Source: Ktedonobacter sp. SOSP1-85 (GTDB lineage Bacteria > Chloroflexota > Ktedonobacteria > Ktedonobacterales > Ktedonobacteraceae). Taken from it: a DNA stretch of 64,000 bases. Where the stretch lies: positions 5,619,501 through 5,683,500 of the forward strand of contig NZ_BNJI01000001.1 in NCBI RefSeq assembly GCF_016587415.1, read 5' to 3'. Numbering within the stretch: position 1 is the first letter of the stretch; each line of letters opens with the position of its first letter. Position numbers and translations under genes: made by a program. Of the stretch, positions 60,067-64,000 are shown in pieces. The notes under the pieces are model-generated. The model was not told where the DNA came from. It did no database searches and saw only the letters and a list, made by a program, of their open reading frames with translations.

Positions 60067-61302
60067 GTGTCTGTACAAGAGAAACCAATGACGCAACTAA
60101 TTGACTATGTGCTGACACGTGGTGTCGCGCAGGTGGAAAAAGAGGCAGACCTGCGTCGTCTGCTGCTAGAAGGCAATAACGGAGAGCCGCTACGCATCAA
60201 ACTGGGTGTTGATCCCACGCACTACGACCTCACGATTGGCCATGCCGTCGTGTTCCGCAAGCTGCGCCAGTTCCAGCAACTGGGGCATAAGCCGGTCGTG
60301 GTTATCGGCGACTGGACGGCGCGCCTGGGTGATCCCAGCGGGCGTGTAGAGGCGCGTAAACCCCTGACCGAAGAGCAGGTAAACGCCAATGCCGCCACCT
60401 ATCTCGACCAGTTCTTTCGCATCGTGGATCGCGAGAAGACCGAGGTACGGCGCCAGAGTGAGTGGTTCGATTCCTTCTCCCTGGGAGACGCGATCAAGCT
60501 GCTCGGGTATAAGACGGTAGCCCAGATGCTTGAGCGCGATGACTTCTCCAAGCGCTATAAGAGCGGGATTGAGATCTACCTGGCCGAGTTTATGTATCCG
60601 CTGCTCCAGGGCTATGACTCCGTGGCGCTGCGGGCCGATGTCGAGTTGGGTGGTACCGATCAGACCTTTAACCTCCTGGTGGGTCGCGAATTGCAGCCAA
60701 CCTTTGGTCAGAAGTCGCAGCAGATCCTGACGGTCAACTTAATTGTCGGCCTGGATGGCGTCAAGAAGATGGGCAAGTCGCTGGATAATTATATTGCCAT
60801 CACCGCGCCCGCCAATGATATGTATGGCAAACTCATGTCGCTGCCCGACCATGCTATGCGCACCTACTTCGAGGCTCTGACCGATGTCTCGACCGAGGAG
60901 CTGAATGAGTTTGAGCGCAAGATTCAGGAGGGCACGCTGAATCCTCGCGACGTGAAGCGACGCATGGCCCGCGAGATTGTGACTGAGTTCCATACGCTAT
61001 CCGAAGCCCAGGAGGCGGAAGAGGCCTTTATTCGCCAGTTCTCCGAGCGTAAGTTGCCAACGGATATTCCCTCATATACCGTGAGCGAGCCTACCAATAT
61101 CGTAGCGCTGATGGTTGCCGCAGGGCTGGCTGCCAGTAACAACAAGGCGCGCGAACTGATCAAGCAGGGAGGCGTCTCGATCTTCTTGCAGGGCGAGAGC
61201 GGCGAGGCCACGCGCATCACCAATGGCGAGTTTGTCGTCCCGGTGGCGCCTGGGGCGATCCTCAAAGTGGGTAAGCGTCAGTACCTGCGCCTGACGGTCT
61301 GA
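60067..61302 (+). CDS. tyrS: Tyrosyl-tRNA synthetase
   Basis: Class I aminoacyl-tRNA synthetase charging tRNA-Tyr. About 411 residues: LRIKLGVDPTHYDLTIGHAVVFRKL (HIGH region as TIGH), GGTDQTFNLLVGREL, the KMSKS loop as KKMGKSLDN, and a C-terminal S4-like RNA-binding domain (NIVALMVAAGLAASNNKARELIKQGGVSIF). This is the bacterial TyrRS type 2 (TyrZ-like) by the short linkers. The start is uncertain: GTG at 60067 has GAGAGG 9 nt upstream, ATG at 60088 has no clear site. No T-box leader was recognised in the short 5' region. Confidence 0.92.
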   Translation: MSVQEKPMTQLIDYVLTRGVAQVEKEADLRRLLLEGNNGEPLRIKLGVDPTHYDLTIGHAVVFRKLRQFQQLGHKPVVVIGDWTARLGDPSGRVEARKPLTEEQVNANAATYLDQFFRIVDREKTEVRRQSEWFDSFSLGDAIKLLGYKTVAQMLERDDFSKRYKSGIEIYLAEFMYPLLQGYDSVALRADVELGGTDQTFNLLVGRELQPTFGQKSQQILTVNLIVGLDGVKKMGKSLDNYIAITAPANDMYGKLMSLPDHAMRTYFEALTDVSTEELNEFERKIQEGTLNPRDVKRRMAREIVTEFHTLSEAQEAEEAFIRQFSERKLPTDIPSYTVSEPTNIVALMVAAGLAASNNKARELIKQGGVSIFLQGESGEATRITNGEFVVPVAPGAILKVGKRQYLRLTV

Positions 61303-61310
61303 GCAAGCTC

Positions 61311-61350
61311 AAGAAGGAAGGGCACGCGAGCGCGCTCTTCCTTCTTTTTT
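61311..61350 (+). terminator. Intrinsic terminator of tyrS
   Basis: AAGAAGGAAG (61311-61320) pairs with CTTCCTTCTT (61336-61345), followed by a T run to 61350. Confidence 0.88.
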
Positions 61351-61424
61351 CGTGAATTGCATTGATGCTAGTCAACATATGGCGCACACTTGCGTGTTCT
61401 ATGTGATGAGGAGAATAGTGAGAT

Positions 61425-62300
61425 ATGCCAGAGGCGGTAATTGGCGTAATTGGCGGCAGTGGACTCTACCAGATGGAGGGGATGAGCGAGGTTGAGGAGA
61501 TCCAGGTCGAGACACCTTTTGGCGCGCCCAGCGATGTGATTACAGTCGGCAAGGTTGAGGGTGTGCCCATGGCCTTCTTGCCCCGCCATGGGCGCGGGCA
61601 TCGCCTGAGTCCGAGCGAGGTGCCCGTGCGTGCGAATATCTGGGCCTTGAAGAGCCTGGGCGTTCAGTACGTGGTCTCGGTGAGCGCCGTAGGTAGCCTG
61701 CGCGAGGACTATGCCCCACGTGACCTGGTGATTCCCGATCAACTCTTTGATCGCACGAAGAGTCGCGTGAATAGCTTCTTTGAAGGCGGGATTGTCGTTC
61801 ACTGTCCCTTTGCCGACCCTTTCTGTCCCGACCTGAGCACCCTGCTGCTCCAGAGCGCGCAAGAATTGGGCGATGTGACCGTGCATGAGGGTGGCACCTA
61901 TGTCTGCATGGAAGGCCCACTCTTCTCAACGAAGGCCGAATCTAATACCAATCGTAAGCTTGGCTTCGACCTGATCGGCATGACCGCCTTGCCCGAGGCA
62001 AAACTGGCCCGCGAAGCCGAGCTATGCTATGGCATGATCGCCTGCGTGACCGACTATGATTGCTGGCATGATACCCATGACGCGGTCACAGTCGAGATGG
62101 TTGTCGCCAATCTAAGCGCCAACGTCGCTAACGCCCAGCGTATCCTGCGTGCCGTAGCGCAAAAGGTTGCGTTCGGGCGCGAAGATGCAGCCTGTCAGTG
62201 TGGGACCGCTCTGTCAAGCGCGATCATGACTGATCCTTCACGTATCCCCGCCGAAGTCAAAGAGAAGTATAGCCTGCTTATCGAGAAGTATCTCTCTTAG
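61425..62300 (+). CDS. mtnP: S-methyl-5'-thioadenosine phosphorylase
   Basis: Cleaves methylthioadenosine in methionine salvage. 291 residues, PNP/MTAP family: IGVIGGSGLYQMEGM, phosphate-binding FLPRHGRGHRLSPSEV, VSVSAVGSLREDYAPRDLVIPDQ, and substrate-binding TYVCMEGPLFSTKAES with GMTALPEAKLAREAELCY. The C-terminus has a normal length. GAGGAGAA lies upstream of the ATG. It follows tyrS behind a strong terminator. Confidence 0.92.
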   Translation: MPEAVIGVIGGSGLYQMEGMSEVEEIQVETPFGAPSDVITVGKVEGVPMAFLPRHGRGHRLSPSEVPVRANIWALKSLGVQYVVSVSAVGSLREDYAPRDLVIPDQLFDRTKSRVNSFFEGGIVVHCPFADPFCPDLSTLLLQSAQELGDVTVHEGGTYVCMEGPLFSTKAESNTNRKLGFDLIGMTALPEAKLAREAELCYGMIACVTDYDCWHDTHDAVTVEMVVANLSANVANAQRILRAVAQKVAFGREDAACQCGTALSSAIMTDPSRIPAEVKEKYSLLIEKYLS

Positions 62301-62319
62301 ATGTAGCAAACAAACCAGT

Positions 62320-62397
62320 AAGATGTGTGGGAGGAACAACGGCGAAAGCCGTTGTTCCTCCCCCACACATCTTGTTTAAAGGCTCGCGCAGCGAGCC
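62320..62397 (+). terminator. Two hairpins after mtnP
   Basis: The first, 62320-62343 with 62348-62373, is closed by a GAAA tetraloop and has two bulged C. The second, GGCTCGC-GCA-GCGAGCC (62381-62397), follows closely. Neither has a T-tract. Confidence 0.7.
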
Positions 62398-62451
62398 GAG
62401 GCAGGCTGTTAAAGGAGAATGAAAAGGCCTGGTTTTTGGCCCTGGAAGTGC

Positions 62452-62480
62452 TTGACAAATAGGGGGGAGGGGAGTACAAT
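62452..62480 (+). promoter_or_regulatory. SRP RNA promoter
   Basis: TTGACA (62452-62457), 17-nt spacer, TACAAT (62475-62480): near-consensus sigma-70 promoter. Confidence 0.88.
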
Positions 62481-62486
62481 AGGCAA

Positions 62487-62690
62487 CGTCCCGTGAACGG
62501 AAAGAACATGATCGATGGGACAGGCCGATTTTCTTCGGGTCCTGTCGGTCGGCGTAATTGGGGCCTGCGCGGCAGATGTCTATGAATCTCGTCAGGTCCG
62601 TGAGGAAGCAGCGATAAGTGGACCTCTCTGGGTGACGCAGGGTTACCCGATTGCGCTGACCGGCAGGACCGGGCGAAAGTCGGTTTTCTC
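62487..62690 (+). ncRNA. ffs: Signal recognition particle RNA (large, Alu-containing type)
   Basis: The conserved symmetric/asymmetric-loop core is recognisable: GTCAGGTCCGTGAGGAAGCA then GCGATAAG. The flanking strands form the long helix 5: GGTCGGCG pairs with CGCTGACC, and GGGTCCTGTCGG pairs with CCGGCAGGACC. The 5' part folds as an Alu-like domain, so it is the ~200-nt type. Ends are approximate. Position directly before dnaX is common in Gram-positive-type bacteria. Confidence 0.88.
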
Positions 62691-62854
62691 TGTCTATTGC
62701 AACATTTTCTGCTCTCGAATGGCTGGCTGGCCGCCTCGATACGACGGAAGGCTATCGTATAGCGTATCTCGCGGCTTCGTGGAGATACGGTCAATCTGGA
62801 AACAGGGGGTCGGTTCGTGGCCCGTCATGAAGCAGTCCAGGCGGGAGTTTTTAG

Positions 62855-64000
62855 ATGGCCTCACAGTCTCTCTACCGTAAATGGCGTTCGCAGACCTTCT
62901 CTGAAGTTGTTGGTCAAGAAGCCGTTATACAAACCCTTCGTAATGCGCTCAAGAGCGGGACTCTCGCTCATGCGTATCTCTTTACTGGTCCTCGTGGCAC
63001 CGGCAAAACCACTACCGCGCGCCTCCTCGCGAAGACTATCAACTGTCTGAATCCACACAATGGCGAACCCTGTAATGAGTGTCAGCAGTGTCGTGAAATC
63101 ACGGCTGGTAACTCATTCAATGTGATCGAGATTGATGCCGCCTCCAACCGTGGTATCGACAGTATCCGCGAGCTGCGTGAGAAGGTAATGGTCCCCCCAA
63201 CGGGTGGGAAGTATAAGGTGTATATCCTCGACGAGGCCCATATGCTCACAGTGGAAGCTTTCAACGCACTCTTGAAGACGTTGGAGGAGCCACCACCACA
63301 TGCTATTTTTGTCATGGCAACCACTGATGTGCATAAGATGCTGCCAACCGTGCTCTCGCGCTGCCAGCGCTATGATTTTAAACGCTTCACCATGCGCCAG
63401 CTCATTGAGCATTTGAGTCGCGTGGCCCAGCAGGAGCAGGTGCAGCTTGAGGGTGGTGCGGCGGAATTGATCGCGCGCGCTGCCGCCGGTGGCATGCGCG
63501 ATGCCTTGAGTCTGCTTGACCAGGCAATTGCCTACGCGGGGAATACGATCTCGCTTACCCAGGTGCAGACGATGCTAGGTGTGGCCGATCCTCGTGCCAT
63601 TCAGAAGATTATCTCCGCTATTGCCAACCTCGACAGCCCGGCAGGGCTGCACCTGATCGCGGAATTGATGGAGTCGGGCGCGGATCTGCGCCAGTTGAAC
63701 TCCCAGGTGGCCGAGTTCTGGCGGGCGATGATGCTGACTCGTGCGGGTGCTAATATCGCGGAGATCACGGATAGCACCGACGAAGAGATCAACGAAATCA
63801 GGGAAGCGGCCAGGCTCTTCCGCCTCGAAGAGCTGATTGAGTGCGCGCGTATTTTTGCGCAGAATGAGCTGGTGCAGAAGAGTCAGGGCACACCCCAACT
63901 GGGCCTGGAGCTGGCGTTCTTAAGCTGTGTTGAGTTGCATCGCCGGGCGCAGGGAGGCGAGTCAGTGCTCTCTACAGAGTTGCCCGTAGCGGCGCCCGCG
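62855..64000 (+). CDS. dnaX: DNA polymerase III subunit gamma/tau (3' end outside window)
   Basis: Clamp-loader ATPase. 382 residues are visible and the frame is open at the window end. MASQSLYRKWRSQTFSEVVGQEAVIQTL, Walker A TGPRGTGKTTTARLLAK, zinc-binding CLNP...CNECQQC, DEAH-like YILDEAHMLT, sensor 1 FVMATTDVHKMLPTVLSRCQ, then the lid and collar domains. GGGAG about 7 nt before the ATG sets the start. Downstream of SRP RNA, with which it may share transcription. Confidence 0.93.
   Translation, partial: MASQSLYRKWRSQTFSEVVGQEAVIQTLRNALKSGTLAHAYLFTGPRGTGKTTTARLLAKTINCLNPHNGEPCNECQQCREITAGNSFNVIEIDAASNRGIDSIRELREKVMVPPTGGKYKVYILDEAHMLTVEAFNALLKTLEEPPPHAIFVMATTDVHKMLPTVLSRCQRYDFKRFTMRQLIEHLSRVAQQEQVQLEGGAAELIARAAAGGMRDALSLLDQAIAYAGNTISLTQVQTMLGVADPRAIQKIISAIANLDSPAGLHLIAELMESGADLRQLNSQVAEFWRAMMLTRAGANIAEITDSTDEEINEIREAARLFRLEELIECARIFAQNELVQKSQGTPQLGLELAFLSCVELHRRAQGGESVLSTELPVAAPA

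Noticed and set aside
20981..62397. Long hairpins as copies of one MITE
   Set aside because: Sequences are unrelated, there are no shared ends and no target duplications.

Overview
The window (64 kb, moderate GC, both strands densely coded) looks like a chromosomal segment of a Ktedonobacteria-type Chloroflexota. This is inferred from gene content: tandem NB-ARC/WD40 proteins, TPR proteins, zinc-ribbon membrane proteins with low-complexity linkers, a cobalamin-dependent ribonucleotide reductase, a DnaQ-GIY-YIG fusion, and SRP RNA directly upstream of dnaX. No marker gene in the window fixes the species.

Region 1 (1-13.8 kb) is accessory. The 3' end of a TPR protein and a small coiled-coil gene are followed by three tandem paralogous modules. 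Each module is a 155-156 aa protein, with a hydrophobic Gly/Ala-rich N-terminal helix and a short beta-prone C-terminal motif, followed by a 1116-1204 aa NB-ARC/WD40 NLR-like protein. The small protein resembles Bell-type (HeLo-like) effectors paired with bacterial NLRs through amyloid signalling motifs. All three small genes end in an in-phase A AAA AAC heptamer, then a stop codon, then a hairpin 6-7 nt downstream, and the -1 frame runs open into the NLR gene. The NLR genes have only GTG or TTG starts without a Shine-Dalgarno sequence. A programmed -1 frameshift giving an effector-NLR fusion is therefore proposed. The WD40 arrays consist of near-identical 126-nt units that differ at a few fixed positions, as in fast-evolving recognition repeats.

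Region 2 (14-31.5 kb) holds an IS982-type element with a frameshifted transposase, a primary-type sigma factor, prfB with its +1 frameshift site, a pentapeptide-repeat protein, two zinc-ribbon membrane proteins (one frameshifted), a GNAT acetyltransferase, RNase HIII, the DnaQ-GIY-YIG nuclease, dcd-tmk, a 2-hydroxyacid dehydrogenase, a nucleotidyltransferase-fold protein, a TPR protein and a MocA-like nucleotidyltransferase.

Region 3 (31.7-45.3 kb) carries larE, a hydrolase, a cysteine desulfurase, an aminotransferase, a DsbA-fold protein, class II ribonucleotide reductase (nrdJ) divergent from cinA with two NrdR boxes between them, a divergent Nramp-family transporter and a site-2 protease. 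Region 4 (45.3-56.4 kb) contains leucine/branched-chain catabolism genes (hydroxyisobutyrate dehydrogenase-like, both acyl-CoA carboxylase subunits, enoyl-CoA hydratase, HMG-CoA lyase) together with CorA, tRNA-Gln, glmU and a CNNM/CorC protein. Region 5 (56.5-64 kb) has an S41 protease with an altered catalytic lysine, infC with an AUU start, hsp20, tyrS, mtnP, SRP RNA and the start of dnaX.

Two cross-cutting patterns stand out. First, long and often perfect hairpins (stems up to 37 bp, all of different sequence) sit at nearly every convergent gene junction. Second, three genes are broken by the same kind of lesion: a 5-nt G/C run where one extra base would restore the frame.
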